Part shown: piece after piece, positions 1-6,448 of the stretch
How the letters are laid out: each line of letters starts with the position of its first letter
Position numbering within the stretch: the stretch's first letter is position 1
Source of the DNA: JAQVSH01 sp964451605
GTDB taxonomy: Bacteria > Bacteroidota > Bacteroidia > Bacteroidales > UBA4181
DNA length: 19,881 nucleotides
Assembly (NCBI GenBank): GCA_964451605.1
Contig: CAYVJA010000050.1
Location: 1-19,881, forward strand
Reading direction: 5' to 3'
The notes under the pieces: generated by a model
Told to the model about the DNA's origin: nothing
Databases searched by the model: none
Seen by the model: only the letters and a program-made list of their open reading frames with translations
Program-made: the position numbers and the translations under genes

Positions 1-2
1 AA

Positions 3-77
3 GTGAAAAGCATCTCGGAGTTGGTGATGATGGCGGTGAAAGCCGGTTGGATAGATCCGATAGAGTACTATATTTGA
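3..77 (+). CDS. 3' end of an unidentified gene (partial)
   Basis: An open frame enters from the left edge and ends at a TGA at 75-77. It gives a 24-residue C-terminus, VKSISELVMMAVKAG followed by WIDPIEYYI, whose composition looks like real protein: an amphipathic helix and then an aromatic tail. It converges on the ATPase gene, whose stop codon lies 9 nt away. The fragment is too short to assign to a family. It could be a chance frame, since only 24 codons are visible. Confidence 0.35.
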   Translation: MKSISELVMMAVKAGWIDPIEYYI

Positions 78-86
78 TTTACACTA

Positions 87-1124
87 CTATACAAATTCAT
101 AGAGAAACTTCCTTAACGGGAGGTGGGCTATTCCTTCGTAGCTGCTTCCGGAATAGTCGTCGAGCGTAACCACATACTTGGGATAATTGTCCTTAATCGC
201 CTTCAGGCTCCCGAATTCCCGCTCCATAGTCTCCTTTTCTGTGATTCGTAATGCAACCTGGATATAGACCTTTTCGCCAACTTCGAATACCCTCTTACCC
301 TGAATATCCGATCGCGGCACCCCTGCAACCAGCATGGCAGTGGAGAGATAGTATAGATAATTCAGAATGGCTGTTATAGAAATGGTGATACTCTGCGATT
401 TTAGAAACTTGCTGATCCCCCTCGCTGATAGTAAATTGCCAATTTCGTTTGCAAGGTATCTCACTAACCTGTTCATAAAGTCAATATTTCTGATTTCGAA
501 GCGTGATACTACATCCCGAAAAAGTATCGATTGACTGATATTTTTTAAATAGTCAAATACCGTTTCGTCTGATTGATCCAAATGAATCAAACAAGGAAGT
601 CCTCCGTATTTAAGGTACTTTGTAAGATTGTCCGGATTATTTTCGAGTGAGTGAATATTCAGAAATTCGGGGTAAGTCAATGAGTAAACGGGGATCTCAA
701 TATATCTTCCCCCCAGATAAGCGCCTAATTCACCCGATAAAATGTGTGCGTTACTTCCTGTGCAATAGATGTCGTATCCCCCCTCGGCCAGAAGGCTGTT
801 TAAGGTTTTCTCAAATTTTGGAACCCATTGAATTTCATCAATCATCAAGAAATTTGGCACCTCCTTCACGGTTTTCGACTTCACGTAGTTGTAAAGCGCA
901 TCGCAGGTGCTGATGTGCTCAAAAACATGTATCTCCAGATTGATGTAGATAATATTCGCATCGGAGTATCGCTCCCGTATAGTGTCCATTGTCTGATAAA
1001 GTAAGTAGCTCTTCCCAACCCTGCGCTGACCAATCAGAACTTTTATGATCTCTTTGCCAATGTAGCGATCAATCTGCTGCTCATACAATTGATGTAGGTC
1101 TTCATAGTGATTTATAAATAACAA
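87..1124 (-). CDS. AAA_14/DUF4143-type ATP-binding protein with internal deletion
   Basis: A 345-residue P-loop ATPase of the AAA_14 plus DUF4143 family. These Bacteroidota proteins have no firm cellular role. Walker A is GQRRVGKS (residues 32-39) and Walker B is FLMIDEIQ (92-99). A CTGSNA sensor-like motif lies at 121-126. A helical region follows to about 270. The C-terminal tail EREFGSLKAIKDNYPKYVV (301-319) is the usual end of the family. Family members normally carry about 80-90 residues, including a PD-(D/E)XK-like core, between the segment corresponding to GKRVFEVGEK (276-285) and the one corresponding to VYIQVA (286-291). Here the two are joined directly, so the protein is internally shortened but still in frame. 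The start is TTG at 1124. No in-frame ATG lies between it and the upstream stop. The gene is AT-rich compared with the rest of the window, which suggests acquisition. The family call is firm; whether the product is active is doubtful. Confidence 0.85.
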   Translation of the reverse strand: MLFINHYEDLHQLYEQQIDRYIGKEIIKVLIGQRRVGKSYLLYQTMDTIRERYSDANIIYINLEIHVFEHISTCDALYNYVKSKTVKEVPNFLMIDEIQWVPKFEKTLNSLLAEGGYDIYCTGSNAHILSGELGAYLGGRYIEIPVYSLTYPEFLNIHSLENNPDNLTKYLKYGGLPCLIHLDQSDETVFDYLKNISQSILFRDVVSRFEIRNIDFMNRLVRYLANEIGNLLSARGISKFLKSQSITISITAILNYLYYLSTAMLVAGVPRSDIQGKRVFEVGEKVYIQVALRITEKETMEREFGSLKAIKDNYPKYVVTLDDYSGSSYEGIAHLPLRKFLYEFV

Positions 1125-1179
1125 ACAGTCAAGATTACTTTTTTTGTCATTTATACAATACGGGGTTGAAAGCTAAGCC

Positions 1180-1253
1180 ATCTATCCTCTAAGGATAGAT
1201 AACCCACGTTAAGCTCATGACTTATTGCAACAGACGTTACTGTAATGTGGGTT
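1180..1253. other. Two adjacent stem-loops in non-coding DNA
   Basis: The 212 nt between the ATPase gene and tRNA-Val hold no convincing gene. They contain a perfect 8-bp hairpin at 1180-1200 (ATCTATCC, loop TCTAA, GGATAGAT). A longer-range inverted repeat follows at once, AACCCACGTT (1201-1210) against AATGTGGGTT (1244-1253), which pairs over 10 bp with one G-T wobble. Neither arm is followed by a T-run, so neither is a standard terminator. They might be ends of a degraded element or the structure of a short RNA. I cannot tell which. Confidence 0.4.
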
Positions 1254-1274
1254 GCGTCAGGGCTAACTATTCGT

Positions 1275-1312
1275 AAAAATAAAAACTCCGGAAAATCAGT
1301 GATTTTCCGGAG
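1275..1312 (-). terminator. Intrinsic terminator of tRNA-Val
   Basis: An almost gapless palindrome at 1286-1312 has arms CTCCGGAAAATCA and TGATTTTCCGGAG. On the minus strand it is followed by TTTTTATTTTT (1285-1275). It lies 24 nt beyond the 3' end of the tRNA in the direction of transcription, as expected for a rho-independent terminator of the tRNA transcript. Confidence 0.85.
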
Positions 1313-1336
1313 CTTTGTGTGGTGGCGAAGCGGAGT

Positions 1337-1410
1337 GGGTTGTACTGGATTCGAACCAGTGACCCCTACCCTGTCAAGGTAATGCTCTAAACCAACTGAG
1401 CTAACAACCC
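1337..1410 (-). tRNA. tRNA-Val(GAC)
   Basis: A complete 74-nt cloverleaf on the minus strand. The acceptor stem is GGGTTGT/ACAACCC. The D stem GCTC/GAGC closes the D loop AGTTGGTTTA. The anticodon stem TTACC/GGTAG has the loop TTGACAG, so the anticodon is GAC and decodes GUC (valine). The T arm is ACTGG-TTCGAAT-CCAGT. The CCA end is not encoded. A TATATTTG element lies 12 nt upstream and an intrinsic terminator downstream, so it appears to be a single-gene transcript. Confidence 0.97.
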
Positions 1411-1421
1411 GTTTCGGGGAG

Positions 1422-1429
1422 CAAATATA
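1422..1429 (-). promoter_or_regulatory. Promoter -7 element of tRNA-Val
   Basis: TATATTTG on the minus strand is an exact match to the Bacteroidota -7 consensus TAnnTTTG. It ends 11 nt before the first base of the tRNA, a fitting distance for a short 5' leader. A matching -33 box at the usual 19-21 nt spacing is not obvious, so the call rests on the -7 element and its position. Confidence 0.55.
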
Positions 1430-1441
1430 GCATATTTTTTC

Positions 1442-1472
1442 TTTTGCTTCCGCCCAAAACGGCGTACCTTCG
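1442..1472 (+). promoter_or_regulatory. Promoter of the aldolase-like gene
   Basis: TTTTG at 1442-1446 and TACCTTCG at 1465-1472 are separated by 18 nt. They resemble the Bacteroidota -33 (TTTG) and -7 (TAnnTTTG) elements, with one mismatch in the second. The start codon at 1494 follows 21 nt later. Together with the tRNA promoter this makes an 83-nt divergent promoter region. Confidence 0.5.
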
Positions 1473-1493
1473 TAAGGTTAATACTATATCATT

Positions 1494-2792
1494 ATGCCGA
1501 AGATTATAGAACCCCAGCTGATGCATCCGCGCGATCAGATTATTGCCGTGATTTCGCGCATTTACCGAAACGGGATGACCACCACTTCGGGCGGAAATAT
1601 CTCTATTATCGACGATCAGGGCGATATCTGGGTAACTCCCAGTGCCATCGATAAAGGGTCGCTTATTCCTGCCGACATTGTCTGCGTAAAACGCGACGGC
1701 TCTATTGTGGGTCGTCATAAACCCTCGTCCGAATACCCTTTTCACCGCGCCATCTATGAGGCCCGGCCCGATCTGAAAGCGGTGATTCACGCCCATCCGC
1801 CCGCACTGGTTTCGTTTAGTATTGTGCGCACTATCCCCGATACCAATGTCATTTCGCAGGCCAAGCATGTGTGCGGCCCCATTGGGTATGCCCCTTACGC
1901 CCTGCCCGGAAGTGAGTTGTTGGGTCAAAAGATTGCCGAAGAGTTTGTGAAGGGTTTCCATGCCGTGATTATGGAGAACCACGGTTGTGTGGTGGGAGGA
2001 ACCGATCTGGCCGATGCCTATCAACGGTTCGAGACACTCGAGTTTTCGGGTCGTACCATTCTTTATGGTAACATGATTGGAAAGGTAAACTATCTGCACG
2101 ACGAAGAGATTGAACAGTTCGAAGCCCAGATTCCTCATCAACTCCCCGAATCAAAACAGGTAATCCACCCTTCGGACGAACGGGAAAAACGGGCCGAGAT
2201 CTGTAATCTGGTACACCGGGCTCTCGATCAGGGGGTGATGATCAGTTCGTACGGAACCGTTTCGACCCGTTGGCGGGGCAACGACTTTTTGATTACCCCC
2301 ACCAATGTGCCCCGCTGGAACCTCCAGCCCGACGACATTGTGCAGATTTCCGACGGCTGCCGCGAACCGGGTAAGATGCCCAGCCGTTCGGTCTTTCTGC
2401 AGCAGCAGATCTATGCTACCTTTCCCCACATCAACTCCATTATCCTCACCCAGCCGCCCTACCTGATGGCCTTTGGTGTGGCCCGGAAACATTTCGATGT
2501 GCGCACCATTCCCGAAAGCTGGATCTTCCTGCAGGATGTGCCCCGTTTGCCTTTTGGTTCGCACTTCCAGGGCCGTACGGCAGTGCTCGATTCGCTTCGC
2601 TCCGGTATGCCGGCACTGCTTATCGAAAACGATTCGTTCCTGGTTACCGGTAACGGCCTTTTGCAGACCTTCGACCGCCTGGAGGTGGCCGAGTTCAGTG
2701 CCAAGTCGCTGGTAATGGGCGCCTCAATGGGCAATCTGATTCCCATCAACGATGAACAGGTGGAGGATCTTCGCAGAGTATTCCTTTCGTAA
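1494..2792 (+). CDS. Tandem class II aldolase/adducin-like protein
   Basis: A 432-residue cytoplasmic protein made of two copies of the class II aldolase/adducin fold, a Zn-dependent family that includes L-fuculose-1-P and L-rhamnulose-1-P aldolases and sugar-acid decarboxylases. The first copy (about 10-210) keeps the active site: SGGNIS (32-37), TPS (48-50), the catalytic-type Glu in SSE (E80), and the zinc ligands H99 and H101 (HAHPP) and H163 (ENHG). The second copy (about 228-430) keeps the frame (TPT 268-270, IEN 377-379), but E80, H99, H101 and H163 align with S299, L318, Q320 and D380, so its metal site is gone. Normal single-domain members are about 210-270 residues. The gene leads an apparent operon, with the GH78-like gene 10 nt downstream. 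The substrate is unknown; a phosphorylated deoxy- or pentose sugar is plausible from the family. Confidence 0.88.
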   Translation: MPKIIEPQLMHPRDQIIAVISRIYRNGMTTTSGGNISIIDDQGDIWVTPSAIDKGSLIPADIVCVKRDGSIVGRHKPSSEYPFHRAIYEARPDLKAVIHAHPPALVSFSIVRTIPDTNVISQAKHVCGPIGYAPYALPGSELLGQKIAEEFVKGFHAVIMENHGCVVGGTDLADAYQRFETLEFSGRTILYGNMIGKVNYLHDEEIEQFEAQIPHQLPESKQVIHPSDEREKRAEICNLVHRALDQGVMISSYGTVSTRWRGNDFLITPTNVPRWNLQPDDIVQISDGCREPGKMPSRSVFLQQQIYATFPHINSIILTQPPYLMAFGVARKHFDVRTIPESWIFLQDVPRLPFGSHFQGRTAVLDSLRSGMPALLIENDSFLVTGNGLLQTFDRLEVAEFSAKSLVMGASMGNLIPINDEQVEDLRRVFLS

Positions 2793-2802
2793 CTGCATAC
2801 CT

Positions 2803-4566
2803 ATGATAAAAAGATTGGTTTTCATCTGGGCAGCCCTTGTGGGCTGTTCCCTTTTACAGGCACAGCTTCCTCCGTTTTTTGGAGAACAAATCATCGAGAA
2901 ATCCTGGAACGACTCCCGGGTGCGAACCTATATTTCGCCGAACCGCATTGTCTGGATGCAGCAGGGAAACGGTGCTTCTATAGAACAGAGTGAAAGACTG
3001 CTGGCCAAAGGCCTGGGGCAATCGGATCTCAATCCCGGAATGGCCTGTGTGATGAAAAGCAGTGCCCATACGCAGGCATCCATTCTGCTCGACTATGGCC
3101 GCGAATTGCAGGGAGGCATTCAACTGATCACCGCCATCGATGGTTCTAAAACTCCGATTCGGGTGCGGGTTCGGCTGGGCGAGTCGGCACAGGAGGCCAT
3201 GAGTACCATTTCGGCCGAATCGGGTGCCACTAACGATCACGCCATGCGCGATTTTGAGGTGACACTCCCCTGGCTCGGTGTGTTAGAGGTTGGAAACAGT
3301 GGATTCCGTTTTGCCCGGATCGACCTCCTCACTCCGGATGTGCCTCTCTATCTCCGCGAGGCTAACGCCATCTTCACCTATCGCGATATTCCCTACCTGG
3401 GTTCGTTTCGCAGCAGCGACGAGCGGCTCAACCAGATCTGGATGACAGGTGCCTACACAGTGCATCTGAATATGCAGGAGTATCTCTGGGATGGCATCAA
3501 GCGCGACCGGCTAGTCTGGGTGGGCGACCTTCACCCCGAAGTGATGACGGTAAACACCGTGTTCGGCAATCAGGAGGTGGTGACAAAAAGTCTCGACCTG
3601 GCCCGCGACCGTACCCCTCTTCCGGGCTGGATGAATGGCATGAGCTCCTACTCCATCTGGTGGATTCTGATCCATCACGACTGGTATATGTATCAGGGAA
3701 ACAGGGCCTATCTGGAGCAGCAACGCGAATATCTGAAGGGACTGCTTGCCTTTATGCAGAGTAAGGTTGATGCTTCGGGAAAGGAGACCCTCGACGGAGG
3801 TCGGTTTCTGGATTGGCCCTCGAGCGAGAATATTCCGGGCATCCATGCCGGACTTCAGGCCATGATGGTGATGGGTTTCGATGCCGGAGCCCGTTTATGC
3901 GATATCCTGGGCGAAACCGAAACCGCCGCGGCCTGTCGGAAAACAGCCACCCTGATGCGGGGCTATCGCCCCGATGCCAACGGGAGCAAACAGGCAGCCG
4001 CACTTATGGCTCTGGCCGGGATGATTTCCGCCGATGAGGCCAATCGGGAGGTGATTGCGGTGGGAGGTGCCAAAAACTTCTCCACTTTTTACGGCTACTA
4101 TATGCTTGAAGCACAGGCCAAGGCAGGTGATTATGCCTCTGGCCTGAGCAATATCCGGAACTATTGGGGTGCCATGCTCGATTTCGGTGCCACCACCTTC
4201 TGGGAAGATTTTAACCTGGACTGGACCCAAAATGCGGCTCCCATCGACAATCTGGTGCCGGAAGGGAAAATTGACATTCACGGCAGTTACGGAGCCTACT
4301 GTTACGAGAAGTTCCGCCACAGCCTCTGTCACGGCTGGGCATCCGGGCCCACTTCATGGCTTTCGCGCCATGTTTTGGGATTCGAGGTAGTTGAACCGGG
4401 ATGCAAGACGGTCAGAATTGTGCCCCACCTGGGTGATCTCGACTGGGCCGAGGGAACCCTGCCCACACCCCGCGGACTCATCAGGGTTCGTCATGAGAAG
4501 CGGCCCGACGGAACCGTGAAGAGTACCATAGATGCCCCCGGGGGGATAAAAATTGTTCGGAAGTAA
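2803..4566 (+). CDS. Secreted GH78-like (alpha-L-rhamnosidase family) protein
   Basis: A 587-residue protein counted from the ATG at 2803. This start is chosen over the in-frame ATG at 2752 because it begins a signal peptide (MIKRLVFIWAALVGCSLLQAQ) and avoids overlapping the aldolase gene, whose stop is 10 nt upstream. After an N-terminal beta region (about 25-200), an (alpha/alpha)6 domain of the bacterial rhamnosidase type follows from about 210. It has WDGIKRDRLVWVGD (229-242), FWED with the probable base E468, HGW (510-512), and a C-terminal beta domain ending in the typical P-x-L-G-D-L-x-W-A-x-G-x-x-P-T-P-x-G pattern. GH78 enzymes usually have R-D-E at the general-acid position. Here the motif is R234-D235-R236, one residue shorter, so that Glu is missing. 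E246 in GDLHPE is a possible substitute. It probably acts in the periplasm on rhamnosides or a related sugar; activity is unproven. Confidence 0.85.
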   Translation: MIKRLVFIWAALVGCSLLQAQLPPFFGEQIIEKSWNDSRVRTYISPNRIVWMQQGNGASIEQSERLLAKGLGQSDLNPGMACVMKSSAHTQASILLDYGRELQGGIQLITAIDGSKTPIRVRVRLGESAQEAMSTISAESGATNDHAMRDFEVTLPWLGVLEVGNSGFRFARIDLLTPDVPLYLREANAIFTYRDIPYLGSFRSSDERLNQIWMTGAYTVHLNMQEYLWDGIKRDRLVWVGDLHPEVMTVNTVFGNQEVVTKSLDLARDRTPLPGWMNGMSSYSIWWILIHHDWYMYQGNRAYLEQQREYLKGLLAFMQSKVDASGKETLDGGRFLDWPSSENIPGIHAGLQAMMVMGFDAGARLCDILGETETAAACRKTATLMRGYRPDANGSKQAAALMALAGMISADEANREVIAVGGAKNFSTFYGYYMLEAQAKAGDYASGLSNIRNYWGAMLDFGATTFWEDFNLDWTQNAAPIDNLVPEGKIDIHGSYGAYCYEKFRHSLCHGWASGPTSWLSRHVLGFEVVEPGCKTVRIVPHLGDLDWAEGTLPTPRGLIRVRHEKRPDGTVKSTIDAPGGIKIVRK

Positions 4567-4622
4567 GAAAATCGAAAGGAGGCAACCTCTGAATCTCTTG
4601 CAAATGCAGGTGAAAAGGTTAA

Positions 4623-4655
4623 TTTTGTACTAATGTGTCCACTATTTTAGATTTC
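4623..4655 (+). promoter_or_regulatory. Promoter of the sugar symporter gene
   Basis: TTTTG (4623-4627) and TAGATTTC (4648-4655) are separated by 20 nt. They match the Bacteroidota -33/-7 pattern with one mismatch in the -7 box. A pyrimidine-rich leader of 26 nt precedes the ATG at 4682. The element suggests the transporter can be transcribed apart from the aldolase/GH78 pair. Confidence 0.5.
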
Positions 4656-4681
4656 TAACTTATCATTAACCCTCTTTTTTT

Positions 4682-6094
4682 ATGAGCCAAAACACCTATA
4701 ACAAAACCTACGTCTGGATTATTGCTGCAGTGGCAGCTACCGGCGGGTTGCTGTTTGGGTTCGACACCGGTGTGATTTCCGGTGCGATTCCCTTTTTGAG
4801 GCAAGACATGGGCCTCGACGAAAGCCAGGTCGAAAACTTAACCGCCTTCGGTTTGATTGGCGCCGTAATCGGTGCTTTGCTGAGTGGACGAATCACCGAC
4901 ATCTTCGGCCGTAAAAAGGTGATTCTGGTGGCGGCCGTTATTTTTGCCACGGGTGCGCTTTGGTCGGGAGTTGCTGCCAACTACGACTCGCTGCTCTACT
5001 CCCGTCTCTATTTGGGTCTGGCCATTGGAGCCGCTTCGTTTGCAACCCCTCTCTACATTGCGGAGGTGTCGCCCACCAAAATCCGCGGTACGCTGGTCTC
5101 CATGTTTCAGCTGCTCATTACCGTGGGTATTCTGGTTTCGTACCTCTCCGACAGCGCCCTCGCCAATAACGAAAATCTTGCCAGCTGGCGTCCCATGTTT
5201 TATGTAGGTGTTTTCCCGGCTCTGATCCTATTGATCGGAATGCTCTTTCTGCCCGAAACACCCCGGTGGCTTATGAGCAAAGGCCGTGAAGAGAAGGCGC
5301 TTAAAGTATTGAAGAAAATTGAGGATCCCTCCTCTATCGACGCCTCTATGCAGATGATGCGCGACGAAATCAACAAAGATGCCGAACAGATGGGTTGGTC
5401 GGAGGTGTTCAAACCCTGGCTGCGCAACGCACTTATTATTGCCATGGGTATTATGTTCTTCCAGCAGTTTGTGGGAATCAATACCGTTATCTACTATAGT
5501 CCCGAGATCTTCCTGAAAGCCGGTTTCGAAGGCAATGAAGCTGCCATCTGGGCTTCGGTTTCGGTGGGTGTAATCAATGTACTCTTTACCATTCTTTCGC
5601 TCTATCTCATCGACAGCATGGGTCGTAGGAAACTCTTTTTCCTCGGCACCTCGGGTATTGTGGTTTCGCTCTTCTTCATGGGTCTCGGCTTTGCCCTGCA
5701 GGCTACCCTGGGCGATATGACCAAGTGGTTCCTGGTGGTTTCGATGCTTTGCTACATTGCCTTCTTCGCTATCAGCCTCGGCCCGTTAGGGTGGCTCTTT
5801 ATTTCGGAGGTTTTCCCTCTCAGGGTTCGCGGTGTGGGTGCTTCCATCGGATCGCTCTCTAACTGGGGTTTCAATACCTTGGTGGTCTGGACCTTCTTCA
5901 AGATGATCAAATACTTCAATTCGCTCTTTGCCAGCGAGTCGCTGGGTGCCGCCTCTGCCTTCTGGTTCTTTGGCCTGATTGGTATCATTGCACTCATCTG
6001 GGGGAACAAGTTCCTGCCCGAAACCAAAGGGGTTTCGCTCGAAAAGATTGAGCAGCACTGGCGCGACGGCAAAAAGCCGAATGAATTGAAATAG
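4682..6094 (+). CDS. MFS sugar porter (sugar/H+ symporter)
   Basis: A 470-residue inner-membrane transporter of the MFS sugar porter family (XylE/AraE/GLUT-like), about the usual length. Family signatures appear in order: GGLLFGFDTGVISGAIP (21-37), GR-x3-D-x-FGRKK (69-79), PLYIAEVSP-x3-RG (123-136), PETPRWL (191-197), QQFVGINTVIYYSP (261-274), D-x-x-GRRK (311-317) and PETKG (446-450). Twelve hydrophobic segments can be placed. The two halves are split by a short cytoplasmic loop at about 198-245. Q261, Q262 and N267 correspond to sugar-contact residues of XylE-type porters. Xylose, arabinose, glucose and galactose are all possible; the nearby GH51 makes arabinose attractive but does not prove it. 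The gene follows the GH78-like gene by 115 nt and has its own promoter candidate. Confidence 0.95.
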   Translation: MSQNTYNKTYVWIIAAVAATGGLLFGFDTGVISGAIPFLRQDMGLDESQVENLTAFGLIGAVIGALLSGRITDIFGRKKVILVAAVIFATGALWSGVAANYDSLLYSRLYLGLAIGAASFATPLYIAEVSPTKIRGTLVSMFQLLITVGILVSYLSDSALANNENLASWRPMFYVGVFPALILLIGMLFLPETPRWLMSKGREEKALKVLKKIEDPSSIDASMQMMRDEINKDAEQMGWSEVFKPWLRNALIIAMGIMFFQQFVGINTVIYYSPEIFLKAGFEGNEAAIWASVSVGVINVLFTILSLYLIDSMGRRKLFFLGTSGIVVSLFFMGLGFALQATLGDMTKWFLVVSMLCYIAFFAISLGPLGWLFISEVFPLRVRGVGASIGSLSNWGFNTLVVWTFFKMIKYFNSLFASESLGAASAFWFFGLIGIIALIWGNKFLPETKGVSLEKIEQHWRDGKKPNELK

Positions 6095-6099
6095 GCTAA

Positions 6100-6182
6100 T
6101 GCGCTGCGCGCAAGTGCTCCGGAGCTCTAATGCATCGAAGCGCTTGCGCGCTTCGAGTGCTCTAATGATTGGGTGACGTAGG
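6100..6182. repeat. GC-rich hairpin/RTG repeat, left copy
   Basis: The non-coding DNA directly after the symporter gene reads as TAATG-GCTGCGC-type units. It contains GCTCTAATG twice (6124-6132 and 6159-6167) and a perfect 9-bp hairpin at 6135-6156 (TCGAAGCGC, loop TTGC, GCGCTTCGA). The pattern of A/GTG-starting octamers (for example GTGCTCTA, ATGATTGG) next to GCGC-rich hairpins recurs at 6370-6420 and, on the other strand, at 8062-8181. Confidence 0.6.
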
Positions 6183-6184
6183 GG

Positions 6185-6359
6185 TTGGCCGTTTGGATGA
6201 ACTGTCTCAGCGACATTGGAGAAGTTAGGCGGGGCCCCATCGCTCTCAATGAACGCTAAAAAGAGGAGCTGTTTGAGCGAAGCGAGTTCTCCTCTTTTAG
6301 TGAATGAGAGCGCTAATGGGTCCCAAAACTTATCATGTCGCAGAGGCAGTTACAGCCAA
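6185..6359. repeat. Long imperfect inverted repeat (foldback element)
   Basis: About 175 bp folds back on itself around position 6275-6279. Matched arm pieces from the outside in are: TTGGCCGT (6185-6192) with ACAGCCAA (6352-6359); AACTGTCTCAGCGACAT (6200-6216) with ATGTCGCAGAGGCAGTT (6335-6351), 15 of 17 pairing; GGG-x-CCCAT with ATGGG-x-CCC; CGCTCTCA with TGAGAGCG; and CTAAAAAGAGGAG (6256-6268) with CTCCTCTTTTAG (6289-6300), one bulge. The apex contains GAGCGAAGCGAG. No gene is apparent inside. It could be a mobile foldback/MITE-like element, a structured RNA or a bidirectional terminator. Confidence 0.7.
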
Positions 6360-6369
6360 TTAGGCGTAA

Positions 6370-6420
6370 GTGAATGGTTAATGTGCTGCGCTTGCGCGCG
6401 GTGCTTTAATGCCGAAAAGT
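6370..6420. repeat. GC-rich hairpin/RTG repeat, right copy
   Basis: GTGAATGGTTAATG (6370-6383) leads into GCTGCGCTTGCGCGC and then GTGCTTTA and ATGCCGAA. The first part is shared with the opposite-strand array near 8168-8181. The core TAATG-Y-GCTGCGC is shared with the copy after the symporter gene. It ends about 30 nt before the ThuA-like gene. Confidence 0.55.
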
Positions 6421-6433
6421 ATATGGTGTATTA

Positions 6434-6442
6434 AGGGAGGGG
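6434..6442 (+). promoter_or_regulatory. Strong Shine-Dalgarno-like site of the ThuA-like gene
   Basis: AGGGAGGGG lies 6 nt before the ATG at 6449. Almost no other gene in this window has a recognisable Shine-Dalgarno site, so this one is unusual. It supports the start at 6449. Confidence 0.5.
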
Positions 6443-6448
6443 ATTTAG

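Noticed and set aside
1247..1342. Possible attachment-site repeat GTGGGTTG (1247-1254 and 1335-1342) at the tRNA 3' end
   Set aside because: Only 8 nt match and no integrase gene is visible; true tRNA attachment repeats are usually much longer.
1401..2141. 246-codon minus-strand frame opposite the aldolase-like gene, overlapping the tRNA
   Set aside because: The plus strand encodes clear class II aldolase motifs, and the frame runs into the tRNA-Val acceptor.
2752..2802. Earlier in-frame ATG for the GH78-like gene
   Set aside because: It would overlap the aldolase gene by 41 nt and place 17 polar residues before the signal peptide.
4575..4610. AAAGGAGG followed by an ATG, suggesting a small gene before the symporter
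   Set aside because: The ATG opens only nine codons before a stop, and the region fits better as an untranslated stretch with the symporter promoter.
6216..6434. 72-codon open frame on the plus strand
   Set aside because: It runs straight through the foldback and the GC-rich repeat, so its sequence is dictated by the inverted repeat, and it has no protein-like character.
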